DNA from: Eustoma russellianum
Lineage: Eukaryota > Streptophyta > Magnoliopsida > Gentianales > Gentianaceae
Direction of reading: 5' to 3'
DNA length: 64,000 nt
NCBI GenBank assembly: GCA_036186865.1
Contig: AP025055.1
Span: 4,525,901-4,589,900, forward strand
The translations under genes were made by a program, and so were the position numbers. Below the pieces are notes generated by a model. It saw nothing but the letters and a program-made list of their open reading frames with translations. It was not told the DNA's origin and did no database searches. Shown here piece by piece: positions 23,190 through 34,584 of this stretch; position 1 is the first letter of the stretch; each line of letters starts with the position of its first letter.

Positions 23190-23345
23190 GCCCCTCATTG
23201 CTAAGGTAAGACGAGTTCGAACGGCAGAAATAGTCTCTTACAAAAAAATATAGAATAAGACTGTGTATATCAGATCGGAAAGCGCTCTGGCTCTTACTCG
23301 AACCTTGTGCAAATGCGGAAGCTCAGTACACCGAAAACGTTTTTT
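23190..23345 (+). mobile_element. Au-like SINE, copy 6
   Basis: B-box-like GAGTTCGAAC (about 23211), then 'agaaatagtctcttac' and 'aataagactgtgtatatcag', and a 3' part ending 'gcggaagctcagtacacc'. Confidence 0.5.
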
Positions 23346-25023
23346 GTTTGTCTTAAGAATTGTCGTTGTTAATTTTCTTTGCCTTTTTATTTAAAATATG
23401 TAAAACAATTAACTATGATAGTATTGTGAGTAATTAGTTATATAAGTTAAACTCAGTTTACTAATTTAGAAAACTAAGAGGAAGATATCTTCCTTAAATA
23501 AAATTGTATAACCCTAAATATTCTTCCCTTTGTGATTACTTTTTTTTAATAATGTTATTCAATATTTTTAAATTAGAAATATAAGTCGATATATAAATTA
23601 AAAATTCAGGGAAAAGAAAAAAAAAAAGATAAGGTGAACTTGTACCAGATATTCTCAACCAAAGCGGGCCAAGGTCTTAACCAGTCCGGCCCTACTCAGA
23701 ATAATGCTTACAGATGAAAGGAATGATTTCCCAAATCCGATTGAAGAACCCTAATTTCATTCCCCAAATCCCACTCCCCCAATTTGATCGAAAGGAACCA
23801 TTTGTTATCAAGTAGCATTCCCATAAGCATCATTCAGCTAATCAGCTGCCGGATTTCATTTTCTTCTGCATTTCGTAAGCTCACTGTATCAGCTTATCTC
23901 CTTAGTAGGCCAAGGGTAAGCTCATTTCTGCCCAGTCAGCTCCTTGATAGAGAGTTACTCTTCGTGCTTTCTGCGAGTGATTTTTCTGAGCCGAGTTCCT
24001 ATTGTCTCTAATAGCATTAACTTCTCAATCAGAAATACAATTAATTAGGACCATTTTTTTCACTAGTTCTTAGCATTTCAACCGACAGGCATTTATCCTA
24101 TGGTTATGGAATATGGGGTGGATTTTCAGGTGAAAAAACTGATATATTGAATTCTTGTAACCCATTATGATGGTGGAATTTGTTAATTTTTAGTCGCAGT
24201 GCGTGTCACTCGATTATGTGATATCATGCTTATAGTGGCACACTGCTAGTAGTTGTAACAAGTCCATATGTCATTTCATACAGCTGTTTCAGGAAAGAAG
24301 CTGCTAATTTCTATGCCACTACCGAGTTGGAGAATAGTATTTTTCGGCTACACTGTGTTGAACTTGGAACTAATTTGAGCTTTAATTGTTTAATCCCTCA
24401 TTATCACCTTGTATAGATTCTTAGCTATGTGCTTTTGTTTCTCTTACCATTTTTCTTCCCCTCTTTTTGAGATGATTATAGTTTTCAACAATTGTTTTTC
24501 CATTTTGCTGCTTTTCTCTTTGAGATGCTTAAACCATCTTAGGATGTTAATTTCGTGGATTTTGAAGAGTCTATACCTCTGAGGTAGTGCAGTTTTCATC
24601 ATTAAATTTTGTGTAATTTTGTTTTGCGAATCCATTTCTTTCATTTTAGTGTATGGTATGGAAGTATGAAGATATCAAATTTGGTTCATTTGTTTTATCT
24701 CCTTTTTGAGGTATGCTTCGGTTGATCTGAGTAGTGCCGGCTTGTTACTAAGTTCCTGGTTATCTGTAGAAGTGGAAATTGGAATCACTTTTAGGGAGCA
24801 GAATATACTTTTGAATGCTGCGACAAGACGTAGTTTTGTAGTTTCGCAGAATATACTTTTCAGTGTAATTTCACTTTTAGCAAGCAGAATATACTTGCGA
24901 CAAGACGTAGTTTTGTAGTGTTCTTTTCTTTTTTTCTAATCACGATTTTATAGCTATTATAGTCTTCAAACTTTAGTGTTCTTTCTTTGCTCATTACAGA
25001 TGTACTAGATATTTTAACTAAAA
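23346..25023. other. Promoter and 5' leader region of the IES2-like gene
   Basis: AT-rich upstream sequence. The stretch around 23700-23960 is more balanced in composition and probably includes a non-coding first exon, followed by a 5' UTR intron of about 1 kb ending before 25024. A local duplication ('agcagaatatactt', 'gcgacaagacgtagttttgt') lies at 24797-24918. Confidence 0.3.
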
Positions 25024-28000
25024 ATGGACAACTTTGGAGGAATTGGATTTGGTGATGTCAGCAAATCTGCTAAAAGGAAGAGGAGTATCCGACCACGCCA
25101 ATCTCCTGAAAGTTACCAGCATAATTTTGATAACCCCGAAAATGCGTCTGTGTATTTGACAACCATTTCCAACAGCGTAAGCAGAGGATCAGGTGAAGAA
25201 AATTATGGGCATGGTACTGGCGATCAGAGCAATTTGGTAACATCAAGTACTGGTTTTCCTGAGGATGAAACTGTTAATAAAATAGTTAACGCTGGATCTA
25301 ACATCAGCAAATTCAAGAAGGTTAAACTTAAAGTTGGTGGTGTTACACGTACCATAGATACAAAAACTTCTGCAGCTTCTTCCTTGGACGTATCTTCTTC
25401 AGTTAAATGTTCAGACTCTTCTGGGAGCCTCAGTACTCATCAGGTAACTTGTTTGGCATCCGTATGCTCCTTCAAGTATGCAAGACATGTCAGTTGACTA
25501 TGATACATTTACGTTCTCAAAATTCTAATGCTGTAAATGTGGCTTATGATTGGCGAAATGTTTTTAAAGCCCTTTACCTTTGTGACTCTCGTTAGGATGA
25601 AAAGACTAGGAAATTGTCCAGGATCGTTAGATTACTCTTTTGAGTTGCTGACATTCTTCTTCCCTGAGACTTGATATTAAAACACCGAGTTATCTTCCAT
25701 TTCTTCTTTATTACTTGGTGTATATCCATAACCGTAAGTTCTGAGAGAGTGATTGAATGTAATAAATGTGACATTTAAATGGAATTTCTTTTGTTCACGA
25801 AATATGTGGAATAGTTTTGCGTGGATGTTTTCTCTTCCCCTTTTTTATTCAAATAAAAAAGCATGATACAGGATGGTCCAAGTGATGTCTGGTCCCGGTC
25901 TAGTAGGGACCAGGGAAGTGGGATGCGTGGCATTCCATGGAAGGATTTCTCTAAGAGTGGGTTCAGTGTCAAAATACTCAATAGTTCCCTTCCAAAGGTG
26001 CCAAAACTAAAAGTCAAGCAAACTGGGACGGATCAGTCAGCTCGTAAGAGCAAGCGAGCACCAAAGAAACGTTTGTTGGGTGATGTTTTTGATGATGAAA
26101 AAGATGACGACGATGATGAGATCCGCTTCCTTGAAAAGCTCCGGACTTCCAAGCTTTCTTCATACTGTGGTGCTGCTTATGAGGATGAAGATGTAAATGG
26201 CACCAGTGAACAAGAGAACATCTCAATGCTTTCACATGAAGATATATACGGTCATGAAAGTTATTTGGGGTATGATGACTCTAGATCCCGCCATCATAAT
26301 ATGCCGACATCAGAGAGAGCATCAGAAGACAATGATTATTTCATGGAGGAAGATTCATTATCTGATGATGACACTGAACTGCAGAAGAAGAAACAACACA
26401 AAGAGACTCGCTTTGGAAACTTCAAGGGGGAGAAAATTGTCTCAACCCGCCAACAGGCACTAAAACGAAGCAGAGCCATTTCTCATATTGAGTTCCCAAA
26501 TGGTTTACCTCCTGCTCCATCTAAAAGTAAGGATTTATCTTTTAAGTTTGTTTCCGTTGCTGCAAAAGTTTCTAGCTTGTGTTTATTGGTTGATCTGGTG
26601 CCAGAACAAAAGGAGAAGATATCTGATGTGGAGCAGCAACTTAAGAAAGCTGAGGCTGCACAAAGGAGGAGGATGCAAACAGAAAAAGCTGCTCGAGAGG
26701 CTGAGGTAGTACCATATACTCCATTTTATATATTATTTAAACATGCGTTAAGACAGATGCATGCGAACACATAGTATTCATCAGATTTTCTTGATAAGAA
26801 ATAGTTTTAGCAAAGAGGATAATAATGGCAGATACTGATAACTTTTCAGGCAGAGGCAATTCGTAAAATTCTGGGTCAAGACTCAACCCGGAAGAAGCAA
26901 GAGGATAAACTTAAGAAGCGACAAGAAGAGATGGCTCAGGTGATATTGTTAACTGAACTACTATGGATTTCTTCCTTTCTCTTTCTTGCTAAACATGGTT
27001 CTGCAACTCTATACAGAAGAGAGCTGCGAACAGTATCCTTTCGTCAAATTCAATTAGATGGACTTTTGGCCCCTCAGGAACAACTGTGACCTTTCCCGAT
27101 GAGATGGGCCTTCCAAGTATATTTGAGTCTAAGCAGTGCAGGTATGCTTTACATCCTTTCAGAAGTGATATATCCCATTTTTCATGCCATCTTCTAACCC
27201 CTACATGAGATCATGCCACATATATTAGTCTAGTGATTTTTTTTAACTACAAGTGGCTTATGATCCTATTAAGTTTGCAAGTGGCATATGATCCTATTAA
27301 GTGGGTGGCATATGATCCTATTAAGTGGGCTAGAAGATGATAGAGCATGTGAGCTAGGATACGTTCGTGACATTCCTTCTACATATTTCTATATGTGAAA
27401 ATTGGTGTCTAGAATGATGTTGGAATATGATGGAATAAAGCAAAATGACTTACTAAATTGGCTCTAGGGCTGTTCAACGAACCGAACAATTCGCAAACTG
27501 TTCGAGTTTGGTTCGTGTTCGGTTCGTATTCGTTCGTTAATGGTCGGTAAACGAGCTGAATTCGAACAGCTATTCGGGTTCGTTTACTAAAACGAGTCAA
27601 ACTATTCGTGAATTATTCAGCTCGTTTTAAACAGTTAAAGGGTTATCAAACCGAACTCGAACCAATTTTAAAGTTCGTTTAGCTAAACGAACCGAGCCGG
27701 ACAGTTTGTTTAGCCAAACGAATCTGAATTCGAAAACCTAGTATTCGGTTCGGCTCGGTTCGTTAACACCCCTATTGGCTGCGCTTCTTATATTGTGAAG
27801 TAGCAATTGATCAGCATAGCTCGACGCATCATTATGGGTCATCGGGAAACAACCTCTATGTGTTTCTAACACATGGATATGGTTGCGTACATCCGACCCT
27901 CCATATTCCGCCATAGGCGGGAGCCTCTAAGGCAATGGATAATGTTGTTGTTGTTATTGTGTCTAGAATGATGTGTCATTTATCACTGACGGATATTTCT

Positions 28001-28298
28001 GACATATGTTTCTCTTAGGACAATTTCTTATATATTTGGTTATTTTGTCCTTCATTAAAACTCAACAATGTCAGCTATGGTTTTTCATGTTCCATGTCTC
28101 TCTTAGTCTGTAGCGATTGCTCTTCACCTGCAACTTTGCTCTAATTTTGCCAGTTATCCTCCTCCACGAGAAAAATGTGCTGGGCCGTTTTGTACAAACG
28201 CATACAAGTATAGAGATTCGAAGTCAAAATTGCCTCTTTGCAGTCTCCAATGTTACAGAGCCTTGAATGAGAAGATTCAAACTGCGATTGCCTCCTGA
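25024..28298 (+). CDS. HIT-zinc-finger / PAPA-1 protein, INO80 complex subunit B (IES2)-like, six exons
   Basis: Predicted 511-aa nuclear protein, probably a subunit of the INO80 chromatin-remodelling complex. Exons: 25024-25443, 25872-26526, 26605-26705, 26850-26939, 27017-27141, 28154-28298. All junctions are GT-AG and in phase, and the sum is 1536 nt. The N-terminal half is polar with basic clusters (KSAKRKRS, KSKRAPKKR) and acidic runs (DDEKDDDDDE). The PAPA-1-like region covers RQQALKRSRAIS through a long charged helix (VEQQLKKAEAAQRRRMQ ... RKILGQDSTRKKQEDK). The last exon encodes a short HIT-type finger: CAGPFC, then a spacer with YKYRDSK, then CSLQCY. The start is the first ATG of the frame. 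Intron 2 (78 nt) is itself open and in frame, so a longer isoform is possible. Intron 5 carries a SINE with a MITE inside. Confidence 0.88.
27421..27960 (+). mobile_element. SINE-like repeat (GTT-tailed), interrupted, in intron 5
   Basis: The 5' part (27421-27463) and 3' part (27774-27960) together match 46945-47170 and the reverse of 7918-8135. It ends in GTTGTTGTTGTT. The hAT-like MITE 27464-27773 sits inside it. Confidence 0.6.
27464..27773 (+). mobile_element. hAT-like MITE, copy 5 (complete, 310 bp)
   Basis: Flanked by ATTGGCT on both sides (27457-27463 and 27774-27780). Termini CTAGGGCTGTTCAACG / CGTTAACACCCCT are inverted. The interior is GTTCG-rich, as in the other copies. Confidence 0.8.
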
Positions 28299-28550
28299 CT
28301 TTTTTTTAAGGTAACTGCCTCCTGATTTAGTTAGTTGCAAGGTGTATCTATTGTATATAGTACTTCCTGCCCACAATGTTTTGTGGTTTGGGGCATGTCT
28401 GTATTCTTCAAAGTTCTGAATATTGCAGATTGGAACCCTTAATTTGTACGAGTCAATCGAGAGTTACTAACAGTGCATATGTTTGCTGGACCATGAATAT
28501 CAGAATATTGCTTGAACTTGATATCACAGGTAAATTGTTACTCACCCTGA

Positions 28551-28729
28551 GGGGATGAGATCTTCTTACCCCCAAATCCTTCACCCCCATCCCCACCGTC
28601 CGTCACGTGGGAGTCACCCCTCCTCATACACCTCTTCCTCCCCACTTCCTCATCTAACTTCACCACCCCTCCTGCTGATACGTGACGGTCGATGTGAATG
28701 GTGAGGGATTTGGGGGTGAGGATTTCACC
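28551..28729. mobile_element. G-box MITE, copy 2
   Basis: 179 bp just 3' of the IES2-like gene. The inverted arms read 'cccccaaatccttcaccc' and 'gtgagggatttgggggtgag'. The flanking duplication is CCCTGA (28545-28550 and 28730-28735). It contains TCACGTGG and TACGTGAC. Confidence 0.7.
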
Positions 28730-28739
28730 CCCTGATGGA

Positions 28740-29800
28740 CGTGTATATACTACCTAATTATGATATAAAAGTAACTACTAGCTTATCCAATGCAACATAG
28801 ACAAACAAAGGGGAGTGTCACGTTATGTGTGGTGGTTTTAATTCCATAGATAGTCTATTTGTTCCTCTCTTGGAGTTTGAAATATATATGGACTCCATTC
28901 TCACTTGATTGTTGTGTCATGACTAGTTTTTTAATAAAATTTTCAAACTAATTTTTTATAAGTTTTATTCAAAAACGTATACGAAATAATGACAAAAGAT
29001 CGCTGTTGAAGTATGATTACAGGTTGTCATCTGTATATACATCCTCTTCTCCTCTTCCCATCCCTACAACGTTGTCTCTCTTTCTCTTCCGCTTCTTCCG
29101 TTTCCTTGAGCCTCACGTCTCTCTTCTTCTTCCTTCCTTTTTCCTTTTTCTCTCTCCTACTGCCGGTCTTCTTTCCTTCTCCGCCTCTCTAAGTCCCATC
29201 TTCCTCGTCCACGTTACTCTTAGCCTCCACCCTCACAGCCATCCCTTATTCAAAAAAAAGTTCATTTCTTTCTATTGCACATACATATACGTGCACACAC
29301 ACACATAGATATGTATATGTATGTATGTATGTATATATATAACATCATATTACACGTATTAATGTTGATATCTATTATTATATCAAACTTGCTAAATCCA
29401 ATTTCAAAAACCATAATGATCCTAACATTGATCTAAAATATGACTCAAGTTTAATTAGCTAGGACTGCAGTCACAACAAATTAAACAATGACTGCAATCA
29501 TCTTCATCTTTGTCTTCTAAATAAGTTCTCTATATTCAAAATGTATCCTGAATGTCATAAATGTGTCACTTCCCTCTAACGATCTTCTTAGTGTGGATAT
29601 ATTTATTCTGACATGTATACGTTTAAACAATTATTATATAATAAAACCCGTATTCTTGATGTCTTATACATAGAAGATATTACTATAATACATTGCATAT
29701 CAGCATTTCATGGAGAAATAACCACAATACCCAGCATAACACGAAGAAACAACCACTGTAAATGTGGAAAATAAACCAAACATGGAAGAACCATGTACTT
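28740..29800. other. Intergenic: pyrimidine-rich tract and microsatellite
   Basis: 29040-29260 is strongly C/T-rich; its open frame is a composition artefact. 29280-29340 is a CA/TATG microsatellite. No gene recognised. Confidence 0.5.
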
Positions 29801-29809
29801 GTACAGACC

Positions 29810-30415
29810 GGATGCTTTAAGGCCCGAGTTTTAACCGGGGGAATTCTTATCTATGTATATTGATGTTGATTCAGTAGATTCGGTTAAACGTTTCAAGCGA
29901 GTGCAATACTTGAAACGAGCCATGGAGCTCGCTGGAACGAGCAGGGAAGAAGAGGCTTTGCACCTGAAATAGGACTAAGACTTTTGGTCTGGGCTTTCAA
30001 AAAGATGAAGATTCTGGGACGGGGAAAAGCGGCACTCGACATCTATTAAAANNNNNNNNNNCCCGCGGAGCTTTCGGAAAGGGGTAGTCTTGTGTGTAAG
30101 CACAGCAATGAACCGCGGCGAACCCTCAGACGACCTATCTAAGATTAGGGGGGAGCGAGTGTAATACCTCCCACGTTCGCTCCAGGTATGGAGCTCACTG
30201 GAACGAGCAGAGAAAAAAGAAGTGGTGACCCTTTCACTCTTCCACGGACTGAAGCATGTACCGAATGCTCATACGGGAAAGTGGACTCCTGGGTCTGGAA
30301 CCTGGGGGGTTGCTCCGAGAAATCCTTTCTTTCTGAGTGGATCTTTCTTAGAAATTGGCGATTCTCTAAAGAACCTTTCTTCATTATCTTCTCTTTTAAG
30401 GTTTCGTGAAGATTG
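29810..30415. other. Possible organelle-derived (mitochondrial-like) insert
   Basis: Composition and style differ from the flanks: more GC, few A/T runs, and phrases such as 'ggaacgagcagggaagaag' and 'ttctgagtggatctttctta' that resemble plant mitochondrial intergenic DNA. A short motif, GGAGCTCRCTGGAACGAGCAG with R = G or A, occurs at about 29925 and 30190. It contains the assembly gap. Identification is from memory of style, not from alignment. Confidence 0.35.
30052..30061. other. Assembly gap (10 N)
   Basis: Ten undetermined bases; the real gap length is unknown. Confidence 1.
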
Positions 30416-31199
30416 ATCGACCTTTTATAGTTTTGACTCGTACAGTTAAAGGAAGCTTATTGTAGCTGAAATTTTTCGAAATGGAGCTCAAACATAATCT
30501 TTCTATGACATTTGATCTTAAATTCGAACTCAAAACCTTTTGAACTCGAGTAATATTCAAGACAATTTCAAGCAAAAGTAAATGTAGTATTTTATTTAAA
30601 GAATTGTATATACGAGGTATAACATGTATTTTTAACCCGTATTATTGAACCATTATAAGCTTTTTACATAACAACTTATTATCATTACAATAATTGATAG
30701 TTATCATGTTTAATGTACTGTTTGTATTAAACAAAAGTACTAATAAAACATCAAATCATGCATATATATACACACACACATTTATATATATGTATATATA
30801 TATGTGTGTATTTCAGTCTCAAGAATGTTCACGGGCTATCGATCATAAATATGTTTAATATTGCTCACTAGATACTCGAATTGAATCTAGTTCGATTTTA
30901 AACTTTATCGAACAAAGCTAGTCGAACGAAAACCTGAACCAAACTTGATCACCTCATAAACCGTCTGCCTCATTTGTACCCGCAAATTTTAACCATTAAG
31001 ACATTTGTCATTGGTTTAATGTCTTTAATTCATATATCGTTATGGACATGAGTATATATCGTCATGTTCATCTCATGTCGTGTCCACATATGTGTCCATG
31101 TATCTTTACACATTTCAAAAATATCTCTGTCTAGAAGATCATAAAGATCGCGAAAGTAGAAGCTTGCTCTTCTACATCCCACTGCCTACGACAAGGATG

Positions 31200-31480
31200 C
31201 TCAACACAGTGACAAACAAACAACACATACCCAGTATATCTCAACAAAAGCAAAAGCTATCGTTAGGGTATGGGAAAAGTGATAAGCAGTCAAACAATAC
31301 CTCTATCCCAAAATATAGAGAGTTCGCTTCCATCGAGACCCCCGACTCTATGTGTACCTGCATAAATGACACAATAATAGCAATATAGTGTACTAATGTA
31401 TTGTTGAAAGAATTTAGTAAATACAAATAGAAAGCTTTCGATATTAAGATAGCTATAACCGTGTATATGTATAAATAAAA
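31200..31480 (-). mobile_element. RTE-type LINE 3' UTR, copy 4
   Basis: Reverse orientation: 'ctatcgttagggtatggg', 'ttcgcttccatcgagaccc', 'gacacaataatagcaatata' and 'ttcgatattaagatagctat' match 7260-7470. No coding part. Confidence 0.55.
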
Positions 31481-31566
31481 TCGGAAATAAGTAAGGAAGA
31501 TGGTCTGCAAGCTTGCACTGTCAAGACTTAAATAAACTCGGAAATAAGGAAGATGATGCTCTAAAG

Positions 31567-31668
31567 ATAGAGCATTATGGATATGGTTGCGTATATCCGA
31601 CCTCTCCATATACCGTCATAGGCGAGAGTCTCTAAGGCAATGTGGTAATGTTGTTGTTGGTGGTGGAA
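31567..31668 (+). mobile_element. SINE-like repeat (GTT-tailed), 3' half
   Basis: 'ggatatggttgcgtatatcc', 'ataggcgagagtctctaagg', then GTTGTTGTT: the 3' half of the family seen at 27774-27960. Confidence 0.5.
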
Positions 31669-31819
31669 TGGATATTTGATCATGAAAGTGGTGAGGACTG
31701 TAGCCTCTTTGGCCACCTCTGTTGGTTAATTTGGAAATCAAGATGTAGTAAAGTTTGTCGCAAGCGACTACGCAAACTTGAGAAGATCTGCAATGAAGCT
31801 GAGAGTATAATAAATGGAA
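31640..31819 (+). pseudogene. RNase H-like / non-LTR-type fragment, left part
   Basis: The plus frame carries a block (HLCWLIWKSRCSKVCRKR) resembling the 'IWKARN' segment that precedes the RNase H-like (RVT_3) domain in plant non-LTR ORF2 or RVT_3 proteins. It runs straight into the Sirevirus target duplication GTCAC. The matching right part is 42917-43115. Confidence 0.35.
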
Positions 31820-31824
31820 GTCAC
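31820..31824. repeat. Target-site duplication GTCAC (left) of the Sirevirus-like element
   Basis: Identical GTCAC at 42912-42916. Confidence 0.9.
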
Positions 31825-31942
31825 GGTTGAAAAATATGTTTGGATAATTTTCAAAGTTATGATTTTAAGTGTTGATTACTTACAGAAGTGTCACACATAT
31901 GATAAAAAGATGAAATGTATTAAACATGTGAGAAAGTTTGAA

Positions 31943-32230
31943 CAGAGAACATTGAGTGCTTCATAAAGCGTTTTATCCTTCAGAAAGTTTAAACAGAAAC
32001 TTTAGTTCAAACATTGAACGCTTTATAAAGCGCTTTATCCAATAAAAAAAACTGGGATCAGAGAGTTCTGGTGCTCTACACTAAGCGCTTTATTCTATGA
32101 AAAACTAGGATCAGAGAGTTTATGCGCGCTACACTAAGCACTTTATTCTATAAAAAAACTGGGATCAGAGAGTTTATGCGCGCTACACTAAGCGCTTTAT
32201 TCATTTGGAAATTCTAAACAGAGAGTTCTG
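31943..32230 (+). repeat. Subrepeats of about 54 bp with GCTTTATAAAGC palindromes (5' LTR)
   Basis: Tandem units beginning 'actgggatcagagag' at about 32050, 32105 and 32158, each with 'gcgctacactaagcgcttta'. The first part holds the perfect palindrome GCTTTATAAAGC. The same cluster is at 40335-40660 in the 3' LTR. Confidence 0.8.
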
Positions 32231-33430
32231 ATGTGCAGCACTACATAAAGCTTTTAATCTATGAAAAAAATATTATTATGTGTTACAAATGTGATAAATA
32301 GTTGTTTTCATTTACATATATTTTCTTAAGGTTTCATACATGATTTTGGTGAGTTTATTATTTGATTTTTATGAATATTATTATGTCTTGTAACTAATAT
32401 GCCGTGGAAGTTATACGACTTACCAAAAAGGGCAAAAAGTGAAATTTTAAGTCTTGCAGGTACATTGTCTTCATATATTCTATAATATGTTACTATGTAA
32501 CATGATATTATCGTCTCAAAACTATCTCTATGACATTCGTCATAATTATTTCAAGACAAGACTATCTTTCTCAAAAAATGCTATTAAGGGAATTATCGTC
32601 TTTTTATTCTCGGAGCATATCGCGACGACTTCACTATGATTATTTCTCAAGGATATTATTATTATTATGGACTTCTTATGGTATTCTTGAAGTATCAACA
32701 TCAATATTATTATTGCTATATTTGGATTTCGGTATTCTTGGGATTTCTCGTTATGTGACATTTATTTTGTCACACTATATAGTCATCTTATGATATCATT
32801 ATAAGACTTATTCTCAGATTATTTTGCATTAATTTCATATCACAATTGACATGGTAAATGGTTACAACTTTCAAGGAGAGAAAGGTGGAAATAGTTTTGA
32901 CTATTTTCTACTTAAATCTAGCCATTCATTTTGAATTCAAGGGCTGAGATTAACTCTTATTTTTCTCATCAAAATGATACATTTACATGTGTGCAAGAAG
33001 ACTATCTCATGTGATGACAAGTGTACAAGGAAATTATGCTAGAACCAATCAAAACTCAAGGATTATACTAGGTGGCAAAAAGTTGTCAACATGGCACACA
33101 CATGGCCATATGGGCAGTTTTTCTAGCTAAATGGAGTTCAAATTTTTGCTGAGATTTCTTCTCCCACACGTGCTATTATGATGGAACAAACTTGGTTAAT
33201 CTTTGAGAGATTTACTCATTATTTATCTCATCATTTATCTTCCTTTAAATCTGAAATTTCCATGTCATATAATGTTGAAAAAGTTGGTGACATAGATGGA
33301 CAAATCACATTGCTTGAAGGTGCCAAGTGTGCAAAGTCTTGAAGACAAGAACCAATGGTGTGAGGACAAGTGTGTTTGATGACATTCAAGGTGACAAATG
33401 GCAATCTTATCAACAAGGGATGCCTCACAC

Positions 33431-33438
33431 TATAAATA
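33431..33438 (+). promoter_or_regulatory. TATA box in the 5' LTR
   Basis: TATAAATA followed by AGAGG; the equivalent site in the 3' LTR is 41825-41832. Likely core promoter of the element's RNA, by position and sequence only. Confidence 0.6.
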
Positions 33439-34512
33439 GAGGTTGAAGTGAAGAGTTGAAGACACACCTCTCTTGCTATCTTCTTCTTCTTCTTCTCTAT
33501 TCTTATTGTGCAGCTTGTGGTGAAATTTTTGAAGCATTGTAGTGCTTCTTAGATACACCTTATTGTGGTAGAATTGTTGTAATTTGATAAGCCAAGTTTA
33601 TAAGGCTTAATCAAAAGGTGAGAAGGTGTATGAGGTGTGATAGTGCTGAAATTCTGTAAAGGTGTTGTGAATAGCTTGAATAGGGTTGGTGTGAAGCCCA
33701 AGGATTGAGCTAAGGTGTAATTCTGTGACATTGGTGATAGTGAATATCGAGGAAGGTGTCCTCGAAGACTGGAGTAGGCACATTTGGCCAAACCAGTATA
33801 AAATTCTTGGTGTTCTTTACTTTCCGTACTTTATACTTTCAATTTTCTATTCTCTGTTTTGTTAACACGTCTTATAAATTCTGGAAAAAATAGTAAACGG
33901 TTGTCAAAATTGCTAAAATTTTACAGAGACATACTTTAGTCTCTTAGCTTTCATTTGAAACCAATTTGACTCAATTTGGATAAGTTTAGGTTAATCAAAA
34001 GTCCAAAGTTCTGCAACTGCTACAATCTGTTTTTCAGATTTGCAAAAGTTGAGAAAAGTGACTTGGTTGACTAACTTCCCAAACGAATTTTCCAAAACTG
34101 TTTCAACCCATTATTATACATATTTTAAGGATTATTGTGTTAAATTTTCAAAGGTTTTGGACTTGGGGATTGACGGAGAAAAATTTGTGAAGTTGAGTAA
34201 ATTTCTGAACTATGTTCTGGAATTCTGTGTAGACAAAAAGTTTTTGATTAGTTGAAGGTCTTAATAATTTTATTTTGACTTGAAATTTGTACAGGAGTTA
34301 GAAAACATCTTGAAGTATGTTCCTGGAAAGTTTCATAATTTTTGGAAGTGTTTTTAAAGTCGGAAAAATATTTGCAAAAACAGTTTCTGTTTTCTGAGTT
34401 TCAGATTTCAGAACTGAGGGGTTTTGAAAAGGGTTTAAAATAGTGTGACTTCTGCTAACCACTATTCACCTCCCCTCTAGTGGTGTTTGTGCAGGGATTT
34501 CGATCCAACAAT

Positions 34513-34524
34513 TGGTATCAGAGC
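34513..34524 (+). promoter_or_regulatory. Primer-binding site, element A
   Basis: TGGTATCAGAGC, complementary to initiator tRNA-Met, two bases after the 5' LTR. Confidence 0.9.
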
Positions 34525-34584
34525 GAGGTTACACCACTCTAAGAACACGAAACAAAAACAAGGTACCTTAGCTATTTTCACACA

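Larger units (their letters stand above)
31825..34510 (+). repeat. 5' LTR of element A
   Basis: Matches 40218-42911 along its length. The first base is G where the 3' LTR has T (TGTTGAAAA). It ends CCAACA next to the primer-binding site. It contains a subrepeat cluster (31943-32230), a TATA box and a (TTC)n run at about 33480. Confidence 0.92.

Noticed and set aside
29006..29308. 100-aa frame rich in Leu, Phe, Ser and Pro
   Set aside because: Produced by a C/T-rich tract; low complexity only.
33231..33791. Minus-strand frames repeated at 41625-42128
   Set aside because: They are duplicated only because both lie in the two LTRs of element A; antisense to the LTR and without domains.
34513..34524. 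tRNA-like TGGTATCAGAGC, also at 16858
   Set aside because: These are retrotransposon primer-binding sites next to LTRs; no cloverleaf surrounds them. No tRNA or rRNA gene was recognised in the window.
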